Origin: Alphaproteobacteria bacterium
GTDB lineage: Bacteria > Pseudomonadota > Alphaproteobacteria > ATCC43930 > CGMCC-115725
Length of the DNA: 58,984 nt
Assembly (NCBI GenBank): GCA_028871055.1
Contig: JAGWON010000020.1
Span: 1-58,984, forward strand
Direction: 5' to 3'
Positions 13,607 through 22,168 of this stretch are shown here, piece after piece. The translations under genes and the position numbers were made by a program. Position 1 is the first letter of the stretch. Each line of letters begins with the position of its first letter. Below the pieces are notes generated by a model. That model saw only the letters and a program-made list of their open reading frames with translations. It did not search any database and had not been told where the DNA came from.

Positions 13607-13794
13607 TGGCGTCCGGAATTCCGGCAATGATCTGTCATGCAGAAAAACGCGGCGGCAACAACCGTTCGGTTTTGGCGCGACCAGCCGCCAATCATCGTAG
13701 TATACGGTAATAATATTGCAAGGCGGGCTCGAAATGCAGGGGCAAACCGGCCGCGTGGGCATTCCTGCCCGCGCCAGCGATCAGGACAACAGGA

Positions 13795-14760
13795 ATGCCG
13801 GCGACCATCTGGGCGGTGCATGACGGCAAGGTCGGCATGGCCAATCAGACGCTTGGCCTCGCCGAAGCGGTCGCCGCGACGCTCGGCGGCTCGGTCATCG
13901 AGAAGCGCCTGATGCTGCGTCGGCCCTGGGCGTGGCTGCCGCCGCAGGCTTGGCTGTCGCCATTCCTGGCGCTTGATCCGCGCGGCGACCGCCTGGCGCC
14001 GCCGTGGCCTGACATCCTGATCTCGTGTGGACGCTTGGCCGCCGCGCCGGCTCGCGCCGCCAAGCGCGCGAGCGGTGGCCGGACGTTCTGGGTCCAGGTG
14101 CAGGATCCGCGCTTTGCGCGGGGCGAGGCTGACCTCATCGTCATGCCGCGCCACGATGGCACGAGCGGCGAAAGGACTTTTGCGACGCTGGGTGCCGTCC
14201 ATCGGGTAACGGCGGCACGCCTCGCCGAGGGTGCGGATCGCTTCGGACCGATGCTGGCGGAAGTGAAGCGGCCGCTGATCGCTGTCCTGTTCGGCGGCGA
14301 CAACCGGGTTTATCGCCTGACCGCCGGACGGCTGTCGGAGCTGATCGCACACCTGAAAGCAGTCGCCGCGCAGGGCCACGGCCTCGCGATCACCACGTCG
14401 CGGCGCAGCGGTCCGCGCGTCGCACCCTTGCTGCGTCAGGCGCTGCCGGATGCCTTCATCTGGAGCGGCGACGGCGAGAATCCGTATTTCGGGCTGTTGG
14501 CCCTGGCCGATGCGTTCGTCGTCACCGCCGATTCGGTGAACATGGTCAGTGAGGCGGCGTCGACCGGCAAGCCGGTTTATATCGCGGAGTTGGAGGGCGG
14601 CTCGGCCAAGTTCGCGCGCTTTCACGCCGCAATGCGCGAGGCCGGCATGACGCGGCCATTCACTGGAACGATCACGCGCTGGACCTATATCCCGCCGGAC
14701 GACACGGTGCGCGCCGCGGCCGAAGTGGCGCGTTGCTTCCAGGCGCGGCGGCCCACATGA
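13795..14760 (+). CDS. ELM1/GtrOC1-family putative nucleoside-diphosphate-sugar epimerase-like protein
   Basis: This 321-residue protein belongs to the mitochondrial fission ELM1-like family (old DUF1022), common in alphaproteobacteria and named after a plant mitochondrial fission protein. Its fold resembles GT-B glycosyltransferases. Visible landmarks are IWAVHDGKVGMANQTLGLAEA at the N-terminus, a PDILISCGRLAAAPA strand-loop, LIAVLFGGDNRVYRLT, ITTSRRSGPRV and the C-terminal ADAFVVTADSVNMVSEAAST. The biochemical activity is not established. It shares a four-base overlap (ATGA) with the double-PAP2 gene, so the two are translationally coupled and likely serve one envelope process. Confidence 0.85.
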   Translation: MPATIWAVHDGKVGMANQTLGLAEAVAATLGGSVIEKRLMLRRPWAWLPPQAWLSPFLALDPRGDRLAPPWPDILISCGRLAAAPARAAKRASGGRTFWVQVQDPRFARGEADLIVMPRHDGTSGERTFATLGAVHRVTAARLAEGADRFGPMLAEVKRPLIAVLFGGDNRVYRLTAGRLSELIAHLKAVAAQGHGLAITTSRRSGPRVAPLLRQALPDAFIWSGDGENPYFGLLALADAFVVTADSVNMVSEAASTGKPVYIAELEGGSAKFARFHAAMREAGMTRPFTGTITRWTYIPPDDTVRAAAEVARCFQARRPT

Positions 14761-16052
14761 CTCGTGGCATTGCCATCTCCATCGCGCTTTTCGTCACGGT
14801 CATGGGAATCCTGGTGTTCTTTCCCGGCATCGATGTCGCCGTCTCGCGGCTATTCTATGCGCCAGGCATCGGCTTCTCTCATTCGGCAATCCTCGGTGTG
14901 GTCCACGACGACCTGCGCTATTTCGTCGTCGCCATCATTGTCGTCGCGGCAATAATGCTGTTCTGGCCGAGGCAGCGGCGGGCGGCGATTTTCTTGTTGC
15001 TGGCACTGGCGCTCGGGCCCGGGTTGATGGTCAACGCCGTGTTCAAGGACCATTGGGGGCGGGCGCGGCCGGCGCAGATCGTGGAGTTCGGCGGGACCAA
15101 GGCGCTAACGCCGGCCTTCGTGCCGGCCGACCAGTGCCAGACCAATTGCTCGTTTCCAGCCGGTGATCCAGCGGTCGGCTTCTTCCTGGTGTCGGCGGCG
15201 CTGCTGGTGCCGGGTGCGGCGACGCGGCGCTGGGCCATTGCCGGCGCCGTCGCGGCCGGCGCCGCGCTCGGCGTCGTCCGCATCGCGCAGGGCGGGCATT
15301 TCCTGTCGGACGTCGCCGCATCCGGTTTCCTTGTCACTGGACTGAGCTGGGCGCTGTACCGCGCGATCGTCATGAGCGACGGCCTCGGTGCGCTGCTGCG
15401 CGTCGCCCGCCGGCCGCCGCCAGCGCTCGCACGCCTGGTGACATTAACCGCGGTAACGACCGTCGCCGCCGCCGCATCATATGTATGGCTCGATCGGCCG
15501 ATCGCGATGATCTTTCGCGATATCGGACCGGCTTTCCGGTCCGCGATGGCCGTCGTGACGCTGTTCGGCCTCGGCGGCCCCTACCTGCTCGTGACCGCCG
15601 TAGCCGCACTCGCTCTCCGGCTCGGCGGCCGCGTCGCCGCGGCATGGCGCGCCACCTATGTGTTTTTTGCCGTCGCCGCCTCCGGCCTGTTCGTCGACAT
15701 CGTCAAAGTGGTGGCCGGCCGCGCGCGGCCGAAGCTGCTGTTCGCTGACCAGCTCTACGGCTTCACCGGCACCGGCGCACACGCCGACCACTGGTCGTTC
15801 CCGTCAGGCCATTCGGCCACCGCCGCCGCGCTCGCGGTGGCTCTGTCGACGCTTTATCCGCGCCTGACGCCGGCATGGGTCGCGGCTGCGCTGCTGATCG
15901 GCTTCAGCCGCCTCGCGCTCGACCAGCATTACCTGAGCGACGTTCTCGGCGGCCTTTATTTCGGCGTCGTGTTCTCCTGGGGAGTTGCCGCGATGCTGCG
16001 CGCGCACGACGTCGCGCTGCGTCCGCCATTGGACCCAAACACCGGCGGCTGA
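14757..16052 (+). CDS. Membrane protein with two tandem PAP2 phosphatase domains
   Basis: This 431-residue membrane protein contains two PAP2 (lipid phosphatase) units, where most family members have one. Unit 1 has the KX6RP motif (K97 to R104-P105), a degenerate second motif SFPAGDPAVG (residues 132-141, normally PSGH), and the third motif R175-H181-D185. Unit 2 is complete: K317 to R324-P325, WSFPSGHSAT (PSGH at 349-352), and SRLALDQHYLSD (S384, R385, H391, D395). Hydrophobic segments surround each unit. Likely substrates are lipid A phosphate or polyprenyl diphosphate carriers on the periplasmic face. Unit 1 may be inactive or altered, since its second-motif His is Asp. It is coupled to the upstream ELM1-like gene and converges on a GT39 glycosyltransferase. 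Confidence 0.9.
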   Translation: MTRGIAISIALFVTVMGILVFFPGIDVAVSRLFYAPGIGFSHSAILGVVHDDLRYFVVAIIVVAAIMLFWPRQRRAAIFLLLALALGPGLMVNAVFKDHWGRARPAQIVEFGGTKALTPAFVPADQCQTNCSFPAGDPAVGFFLVSAALLVPGAATRRWAIAGAVAAGAALGVVRIAQGGHFLSDVAASGFLVTGLSWALYRAIVMSDGLGALLRVARRPPPALARLVTLTAVTTVAAAASYVWLDRPIAMIFRDIGPAFRSAMAVVTLFGLGGPYLLVTAVAALALRLGGRVAAAWRATYVFFAVAASGLFVDIVKVVAGRARPKLLFADQLYGFTGTGAHADHWSFPSGHSATAAALAVALSTLYPRLTPAWVAAALLIGFSRLALDQHYLSDVLGGLYFGVVFSWGVAAMLRAHDVALRPPLDPNTGG

Positions 16053-16072
16053 TCGGCGAATGTGGCCGTGGT

Positions 16073-17575
16073 TTAGCGGCCAGGCAGCCGGCGATAGCCC
16101 TTGAAATCGCGCAGGAAGCGGGCCGTGTACACGCGCGATTCGCCGCCGCCTAGCGGAACGACGATGTGGTCGACCGGTCCGGCTGCGGCAAAGCGATCCA
16201 GGATACGCTGGATGTTCTCGGGATGCCGGCTCACTAGGACGAAATTCCGCCCGATATCTGCCTTTGGATTCGCCTCGAGATCGAACTGGTCGTTGATCTT
16301 GTTGCTCTCGCCGTTCCACTTGAGCGCGTTGAACGGGTGCGGCCGCACGTAATACATCAGGTCCGCCATGTCCTCGCGATCGTCCGACAACAGCAGCGCG
16401 CCGGGATGTTGCGCCAGGATCGCGCTGACGGCGGAGCCGAGCTGGTGCCCGCCGCGCAGGCGGTGAAGCGGATCGTACCGCGCCCGCAAGCTGTATCCCG
16501 CGGCCTTTGCCACGTCGTGCGCCGTGAACGCGGCGACGGCGACGGCGACGTCGATCGCCACGGCGGCGACGATCAACCGGCGGTGCCCGCCGCGCAGCAG
16601 CCAAGCCGTCACCAGAACCGTGGCCGAAACGTAGACAGGCGCGGCCCAATTGGGCTCGGCATGCGTAATGAAGCTCACCACCACCATCATCGCCAGCGTC
16701 GGCAAGGCGAAGGTCGCGAGCAGCGCGGCCGCACGCGACGCGAGCGCGCGCCGGGCAGTGAACACGATCGCCAGCAGCGCGGCGAAGGCGATCGGACCGA
16801 AGACGGCGAACTGCGAGCCGACGAATGCGGCAAGATGCAACGGGTTGAACAGCGCACCGTGGGATTCCGCGTTCTCGCCGGTGTGGTGGTAGGAGACGAA
16901 GCCGTGCTGCAGGTTCCATGCAAAATTCGGGGCGTAAATCAGCACCGCGAGGCCGACGGCGAGGAAGAAGCGGCCGAGATGCCGCCGCTCGTCGCGAAAT
17001 GCGAGGAGATAGAGCAGTGCCGAGAGCAGCCAATAGGCCATGGCGTATTTCGACAGCAGCCCCACGCCGGCGGCGGCGCCGACTGCCCACCACCAGCGTT
17101 CGCCGGCCCGCTCGCGCGCACGGATGAAAGCGTAAAGCGCCACCGCCCAACACAAGAGCAGCGGCGCATCGGTCGAGATGAGTGCGGCCGAGGCCGAGAC
17201 GCCGGGCAGCGTGGCGTAAACGAGCGCCGACCACAGGCCGGTACGCGCGTCATAGAGGCGCTCCGCGATGCGGAACACGACCAGAGCGGCGGCGAAATGC
17301 AGCAGCGGCGCAGCGAGCCGTATCACGCCCTCGCTGTTGCCTAGCAGGTGGGTGGTCAGCGCGATCAGCCATGCGACGACCGGCGGCTTGGAGTAGTAGC
17401 CGAACGCCGGGTGCAGCGACCACAGCCAGTATTGCGCCTCGTCGGGGTAGAGGTCGGTTCCGCCATAGGCGAGCCAGGCGAGCCGCAAGACGGTGATGAA
17501 AAAGACCGCGCTAACGGCGTAGAACCAAGAGCGCTCGTCGCTTGCCGATTTCGCCGCGTTGTTGCCGAGCGCCAT
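16073..17575 (-). CDS. GT39-family (ArnT/PMT-like) membrane glycosyltransferase
   Basis: This 500-residue polytopic membrane protein uses polyprenyl-phosphate sugars as donors on the periplasmic side. The first luminal loop holds the catalytic acidic signature YPDEAQYWLWSLHPAFGYYS (the DEA of ArnT-like enzymes), followed by KPPVVAWLIALTTHLLG. About ten more hydrophobic helices follow, for example LVYATLPGVSASAALIS. A soluble C-terminal domain of roughly 130 residues starts around YSLRARYDPLHRL. The start at MALGNN is preferred, since upstream codons give an unlikely basic leader. The acceptor is unknown. The neighbouring PAP2 protein, which could recycle lipid carriers, suggests lipid A or a surface polysaccharide. 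Confidence 0.85.
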   Translation of the reverse strand: MALGNNAAKSASDERSWFYAVSAVFFITVLRLAWLAYGGTDLYPDEAQYWLWSLHPAFGYYSKPPVVAWLIALTTHLLGNSEGVIRLAAPLLHFAAALVVFRIAERLYDARTGLWSALVYATLPGVSASAALISTDAPLLLCWAVALYAFIRARERAGERWWWAVGAAAGVGLLSKYAMAYWLLSALLYLLAFRDERRHLGRFFLAVGLAVLIYAPNFAWNLQHGFVSYHHTGENAESHGALFNPLHLAAFVGSQFAVFGPIAFAALLAIVFTARRALASRAAALLATFALPTLAMMVVVSFITHAEPNWAAPVYVSATVLVTAWLLRGGHRRLIVAAVAIDVAVAVAAFTAHDVAKAAGYSLRARYDPLHRLRGGHQLGSAVSAILAQHPGALLLSDDREDMADLMYYVRPHPFNALKWNGESNKINDQFDLEANPKADIGRNFVLVSRHPENIQRILDRFAAAGPVDHIVVPLGGGESRVYTARFLRDFKGYRRLPGR

Positions 17576-17606
17576 GGGCGGCGAGACTAGCTTCGTGTCG
17601 ACGCGC

Positions 17607-17666
17607 TTGCTACCCCATTTGCGGCGCACGGCCGCACTCCGGCTGCGACGGCGAATGGGGTAGCAA
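17607..17666. repeat. 13-base inverted repeat in the GT39 / repeat-protein divergent region
   Basis: ttgctaccccatt at 17607-17619 is mirrored exactly by aatggggtagcaa at 17654-17666, with 34 bases between. It lies between two divergently transcribed genes, starting 32 bases from one start codon and ending 41 bases from the other. It could act as a shared operator or as a cruciform or attenuator stem. No T-tract follows either arm, so a terminator is less likely. Confidence 0.6.
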
Positions 17667-17706
17667 TCGGCCTGCCTGCTTGCTAAGTCATGCTTCGCGG
17701 GCCTTC

Positions 17707-19617
17707 ATGCAGCTCAACATCGAGACCTTCAGCAACGTCCGGGGCGGCAACGCTTTTTTCAAGGCCGTGACGCATCCGATGGCGGCGGAGAAAGGCTGCG
17801 CGCTGTTCACGCGGCTGGCGCCTATGGGCCGCGTCGCGGTCTACGATCCCGAGAACTGCGCCGACGCGCTGGGCCAGCTCTATGATCTTTCGGGCGTCGC
17901 AATCGCCGGCCTCTACGCACAGGACGTTGACGCAATCGGCCGCACCGCGCTCGGCCATCGCGCCCAGCCGGTCACCGCGCTCAAGGAATGCGCGGCCGAT
18001 GCGGTCCTCGTTGCGTGCTTCGATGCGGAACGCACGATCGCACATATCCGCCACCTGTTGCCGGACGGCGCCGTTGTGGCGAGCCTCGATGAGCTTCGCC
18101 TGCCGGACGAGTTGGTGACGAACGGTGCCCGTTATCTCGATCCGATCAACTTCGCCACCAATTTCGTCTTCTTCCGCGACGCCGGCGGACTTTCGACGCG
18201 GCTGGTCACCGCAAATTACTGGTCGGGTTACGGCGCACGGCAGATCACGATCTGGTGCGTCCTGTTCGACCAGGCGGGAACGGCGATCGCGCGCTGGTAC
18301 GAGGCGCTGCCGCAAGGCGCCGGCGCTTTCACGATCGACAGCCGCGAAGTGCGGCGGCGCTTCCGCCTCGGCGAGTTCACCGGCCAGATCTTCCTGCACG
18401 CCGTCGGCGCCGCCGGCCACGACGTGGTGAAATATGCCCTCGACGTCTATGGCACGGACGCGGCCAAACTGAGCCTGTCGTGCACCCACGACGCCAATTC
18501 CTGGCCGTCGGCGCTCTATGCCGGGCTGCCGGCGCCGGACAAGGGCGAAACCGTCACGCTGTGGATCCAAAACTCGATGCCGTGCGCCATTCCTTCCGGC
18601 ACCATCGGACTCAACCTGATGGGCGACACGGCGGTAAGCTATCTGCCGAACTCAGTGCCGGCCTTTGCCAGCCGCCCGCTCGACGTCGCGACGCTGCTGC
18701 CCAAGGCGCGCTGGCCACAACAGATCGAGATGCACGCCGGGAAATACGTCGTGCGACCGCGCTACGAAGTGCGCGGGCGCGGACGGTTGCGTATCGCACA
18801 CGTCAACGTCGAACGCTCGGATCTCGAGTCCGATCCGAAGATCGCCGAGCTTGGTAATTTGCTGGGCAAGGGCTACCTGCTGCCGGCGCCGGTGCTGCCG
18901 CGCACGGCGTGGCGCTCGCTGGCCCTGCCGACGCCGATGTCGACGGCGCAACAGGATCTACCGGTCGCGCTCATCGTCTACGACCGCGCCGGCCGCGAGG
19001 CCGCGCGGCACGGCTTCGGCCGCCTCGCGCGCCGCGATTCAATCGCGGTCGACGTCGACTCGCTGCTCAATGGCGCCAAGCTGCCCGACGATTACGGCCA
19101 CATGGAGCTGGTCTACGACTTCGCGCGCGGCGGCGGCGCCGACGGTTGGCTCCACGCGCTGTTCCGCTACGAGGACCGCGGCAGCGGTCACGCCGCCGAA
19201 ACCAGCTTTGGCGCACACGTCTTCAACACGGTGCTGACCTACAAGAGCGAGCCGCAATCCTACGCCGGCCGGCCGCCCGGCCTGTCGACCCGGCTGTTCC
19301 TGCGGCTGGGCGACGCGCCGTACGACACCCTCTGCCATCTGATCTATCCGGCCTCGACGCCGTGGCATGCCGACAGTGCGACCGAGTTGGTCCTCTACGA
19401 CCGCGCCGGCCGCGAGATCGCGCGCGAGCGCATCGCCATCCCGTGTTCGGGCTCCCGGTTTTTTCGCTACCACGAGATGTTCGACGCCAAAACGCGCGAG
19501 CGGGCGGGCGACGCGGCCTATATCGTCGTGCGCGACATCACCTGCCGGCTTTTCGGCTATCATGGCTTGATCGGTCGCGGCGGCGCCTTCAGCCTCGACC
19601 ACATGTTCGGCTTCTGA
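17707..19617 (+). CDS. Unassigned 636-residue protein with repeated beta-rich modules
   Basis: I do not recognise this protein. The first 150 residues look like an alpha/beta domain (LAPMGRVAVYDPENCADALG, DAVLVACFDAERTIAHIRHL). After that, a short module recurs: VLFDQAGTAIARW near residue 185, LIVYDRAGREAARHGFG near 422 and LVLYDRAGREIARERI near 561. Each is followed by a stretch ending in an acidic/aromatic segment (GQIFLHAV, HMELVYDF, AAYIVVRD). This suggests at least three copies of one beta-sandwich-like domain, with an additional related strand pair at 283-310. No signal peptide or transmembrane helix is seen, so it is probably cytoplasmic. It has normal local codon use and lies beside envelope genes and trxB. 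The start at 17707 lacks a clear ribosome site. Confidence 0.75.
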   Translation: MQLNIETFSNVRGGNAFFKAVTHPMAAEKGCALFTRLAPMGRVAVYDPENCADALGQLYDLSGVAIAGLYAQDVDAIGRTALGHRAQPVTALKECAADAVLVACFDAERTIAHIRHLLPDGAVVASLDELRLPDELVTNGARYLDPINFATNFVFFRDAGGLSTRLVTANYWSGYGARQITIWCVLFDQAGTAIARWYEALPQGAGAFTIDSREVRRRFRLGEFTGQIFLHAVGAAGHDVVKYALDVYGTDAAKLSLSCTHDANSWPSALYAGLPAPDKGETVTLWIQNSMPCAIPSGTIGLNLMGDTAVSYLPNSVPAFASRPLDVATLLPKARWPQQIEMHAGKYVVRPRYEVRGRGRLRIAHVNVERSDLESDPKIAELGNLLGKGYLLPAPVLPRTAWRSLALPTPMSTAQQDLPVALIVYDRAGREAARHGFGRLARRDSIAVDVDSLLNGAKLPDDYGHMELVYDFARGGGADGWLHALFRYEDRGSGHAAETSFGAHVFNTVLTYKSEPQSYAGRPPGLSTRLFLRLGDAPYDTLCHLIYPASTPWHADSATELVLYDRAGREIARERIAIPCSGSRFFRYHEMFDAKTRERAGDAAYIVVRDITCRLFGYHGLIGRGGAFSLDHMFGF

Positions 19618-19618
19618 C

Positions 19619-20587
19619 ATGGGACAACGTCACCACACCAAGTTCCTGATCATCGGCGCCGGCCCGGCGGGATACACGGCTGCGATTTACGCCGCGCGCG
19701 CCAACCTGAAGCCGATCCTGGTGCAGGGACTGGTGCCGGGCGGCCAGCTCACCATCACCACGGACGTCGAGAACTATCCGGGCTTCGCCAAGGCGATCCA
19801 GGGTCCGTGGCTGATGGAGCAGATGCAGGAGCAGGCCACGCATGTCGGGACCACGCTCGTCCAAGACATCATCGTCAAGGCGGACCTGTCGCAGCGGCCG
19901 TTCCACTGTCTCGGCGATTCGGGCGACGAGTACGTCGCCGAGACCATCGCCATCTGCACCGGCGCCGAGGCGCGCTGGCTGAACGTCCCCGGCGAAGCGC
20001 TGCTGCGCGGCGCCGGCGTTTCGGCCTGCGCCACCTGCGACGGGTTCTTCTTCCGCGGCAAGGAGGTGGCGGTGGTCGGCGGCGGCAACACCGCGGTCGA
20101 GGAGTCGCTCTACCTCACGCATCACGCCACCAAGGTCACGCTGATCCATCGCCGCGACCAGCTGCGCGCCGAGAAGATCCTCCAGACGCGCCTGTTCGCC
20201 AATCCCAAGATCAGCGTGGTGTGGGACAGCGCGGTCGAGGAAATCGTCGGCACGGGCGAGCCGCGGCACGTGACCGGCGTCCGCCTCAAGAACGCCAAGA
20301 CCGGCGAGACCTCCACCCTCGCCTGCGACGGCGTGTTCGTCGCCATCGGCCACAACCCGGTCACCGGCCTGTTCAAGGGCCAGCTCAAGGCCGACGCCGA
20401 CGGATATCTGGTCACCAAGCCGGATTCGACAGCGACCGACGTTCCCGGCGTATTCGCCGCCGGCGATGTCCGCGACAAGATCTTCCGCCAGGCCGTGACC
20501 GCCGCCGGCATGGGATGCATGGCGGCGCTCGAAGCCGAGAAATTTCTTGCGGCCGAAGAGGCCGGCGCGCGGCGCGCCGCGGAATAG
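19619..20587 (+). CDS. trxB: Thioredoxin reductase TrxB
   Basis: This 322-residue FAD flavoenzyme transfers electrons from NADPH to thioredoxin. The FAD-binding motif is IIGAGPAGYTAAIYAARAN at the N-terminus. The redox-active disulfide is CATC (in ACATCDGFFFRGKEVAV), followed by the NADPH motif VVGGGNTAVEESLYL. The C-terminal FAD segment is PGVFAAGDVRDKIFRQAVTA. The gene begins one base after the stop of the unassigned repeat protein, so the two may be cotranscribed, and a LysR regulator follows after six bases. Confidence 0.95.
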   Translation: MGQRHHTKFLIIGAGPAGYTAAIYAARANLKPILVQGLVPGGQLTITTDVENYPGFAKAIQGPWLMEQMQEQATHVGTTLVQDIIVKADLSQRPFHCLGDSGDEYVAETIAICTGAEARWLNVPGEALLRGAGVSACATCDGFFFRGKEVAVVGGGNTAVEESLYLTHHATKVTLIHRRDQLRAEKILQTRLFANPKISVVWDSAVEEIVGTGEPRHVTGVRLKNAKTGETSTLACDGVFVAIGHNPVTGLFKGQLKADADGYLVTKPDSTATDVPGVFAAGDVRDKIFRQAVTAAGMGCMAALEAEKFLAAEEAGARRAAE

Positions 20588-20593
20588 GCAGCG

Positions 20594-21487
20594 ATGGACT
20601 GGGACAAGCTGCGCGTCTTCCACGCCGTCGCCGAGGCCGGCAGCTTCACGCACGCCGGCGAGGCGCTGAACCTGTCGCAATCGGCGGTCAGCCGGCAGAT
20701 CAGCGCGCTCGAGGACAGCCTGTCGGTGCCGCTGTTCCATCGGCATGCGCGCGGCCTGATCCTGACCGAGCAGGGCGACCTGCTCTATCGCACGGCGCGC
20801 GAGGTTTTCGCGAAGTTGGCGATGACCGAGGCGATGCTCACCGAGTCGAAGGACCGGCCGAAGGGACCGCTCAAAGTCACCACCACCGTCGCCTTCGGCT
20901 CGTCCTGGCTGACCCCGCGCATCCGCGAGTTCGTGGACCTCTATCCCGAGATCGAGGTCAGCCTGGCGCTCGACGACAGCGAGCTCGACCTGTCGATGCG
21001 GGAGGCCGATTTGGCGATCCGCATGTCGCCGCCGCGCCAGCCCGATCTGGTGCAGCGGCACCTGATGACGGTGCGTTACCTCGCCTATGCTTCGCCGGAA
21101 TACCTGAAGAAGCACGGCACGCCGCGTAATCCCGAGGATCTCGACAAGCACCGCATCATCGTCTACGGACCCGAGGCGCGGCCGGTGCGCAACGTCAACT
21201 GGGTGCTCGAGGCCGGTGCGCGGCCGGGCTACGAGCGGCGGCCGATCCTCGCCGTCAACAACCTCTACGCCATCACCCGGGCGATCCAGAGCGGGCTCGG
21301 CATCGGCGCGCTGCCCGATTTCATGATCGCCGAGAGCCACAACCTGGTACGCGTTTTGCCCGAGGTGAAGGGCGCCGAGGCCGCAGCCTATTTCGTTTAT
21401 CCCGAAGAGCTGCGCAATTCGAAGCGCATCGCCGTGTTCCGCGACTTCCTGCTGCACAAGGTCGGCGAGAACCGGAACGGCGGCTGA
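20594..21487 (+). CDS. LysR family transcriptional regulator
   Basis: This 297-residue protein has the LysR winged helix-turn-helix at residues 1-60 (DKLRVFHAVAEAGSFTHAGE, LSQSAVSRQISALEDSL). A long linker helix and the two-lobed substrate-binding effector domain follow (PLKVTTTVAFGSSWLTPRI, then LAIRMSPPRQPDLVQRHL). Six bases separate it from trxB, so it is probably cotranscribed with it; this is not the usual divergent LysR arrangement. A redox-related target is possible, but the effector cannot be read from the sequence. Confidence 0.93.
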   Translation: MDWDKLRVFHAVAEAGSFTHAGEALNLSQSAVSRQISALEDSLSVPLFHRHARGLILTEQGDLLYRTAREVFAKLAMTEAMLTESKDRPKGPLKVTTTVAFGSSWLTPRIREFVDLYPEIEVSLALDDSELDLSMREADLAIRMSPPRQPDLVQRHLMTVRYLAYASPEYLKKHGTPRNPEDLDKHRIIVYGPEARPVRNVNWVLEAGARPGYERRPILAVNNLYAITRAIQSGLGIGALPDFMIAESHNLVRVLPEVKGAEAAAYFVYPEELRNSKRIAVFRDFLLHKVGENRNGG

Positions 21488-21546
21488 GTCGCGCGCCGTC
21501 GGCACATACGACAACTTGTAAAGCATGCCGGCACTCGACAGCGCCA

Positions 21547-21575
21547 CTTAACGCGCGCTAACCTTAATCAAGATT
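21547..21575. promoter_or_regulatory. Cluster of TTAA half-sites upstream of a small membrane protein gene
   Basis: Within 29 bases the sequence cttaacgcgcgctaacc is followed by ttaatcaagattaac, giving two paired TTAA(C)-like half-sites. In a GC-rich genome this AT-rich cluster stands out. It resembles CtrA sites (TTAA-N7-TTAA), but the spacing here is six, so I call it only a candidate regulatory site for the gene starting at 21627. Confidence 0.3.
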
Positions 21576-21626
21576 AACGCGTTCGCGCGGCGTACCGGTT
21601 TGGGCGCCGCGCAGTCGAGGGAACGG

Positions 21627-22013
21627 ATGCGTGATCGCTGGCCGGTATTCATCGCCTTGACGGTGTCGAGCCTCGCCGTGCTCGCGACCGGCACCGCTGC
21701 CGGCCTGGCGCTTTCGGCGGGAACGCAGCCGATCGCGCTTGCGCTTGGCGCGGGCGGTCTCACTGCGGCGTCCGCCGGCTTGCTCGCGGTCGTGCGCTGG
21801 ATGCGCGACGCTGGCGAAACCTATCCTGATTACCGCTACCGCCGCGCCGTTGCCGCGGGACCCGCGGCCTTCGCCACCGTCATGACCGCCAACGACGCGC
21901 CGCGGCGGCCGGCACCGCGTCCGACCTTGGCGCGCCGGCCGGACAGCCTCGGCGACAACGTCATCGTCTTCGACCCGCTGCGCGCGCGGCGAAGAAAGTT
22001 CCGCGCACTCTAG
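21627..22013 (+). CDS. Small inner-membrane protein, function unknown
   Basis: This 128-residue protein has two predicted transmembrane helices near the N-terminus (WPVFIALTVSSLAVLATGTA and a second Ala/Gly-rich one at about residues 38-57). An arginine- and proline-rich cytoplasmic tail ends in DPLRARRRKFRAL. A purine-rich site (gagggaac) precedes the ATG. I do not recognise a family. It stands alone, 155 bases ahead of the PqqD/HprK-like cassette, and could be cotranscribed with it, but the gap looks like a promoter region. Confidence 0.6.
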   Translation: MRDRWPVFIALTVSSLAVLATGTAAGLALSAGTQPIALALGAGGLTAASAGLLAVVRWMRDAGETYPDYRYRRAVAAGPAAFATVMTANDAPRRPAPRPTLARRPDSLGDNVIVFDPLRARRRKFRAL

Positions 22014-22168
22014 ACAATTTGCCGAAAATTTTTTCGAAGCGTGGTTAATCGCGCTTCACCGTGTTTTCATTGATTGTTCCATTTTTTACCAAATTCCAAT
22101 CTTGCTTTACGGTGCTTTATCGGTTTGCGCGCTAGCGTGAGCGCGTCTCGGCGTATCGACCAGTGCCC

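Noticed and set aside
19589-21547. 652-codon antisense frame over trxB and the LysR gene
   Set aside because: It spans two well-supported genes, and its translation is Arg/Gly/Leu-rich without motifs.
21547-21575. Firm call of CtrA binding sites
   Set aside because: Half-site spacing is six, not seven, and no CtrA gene is in the window.
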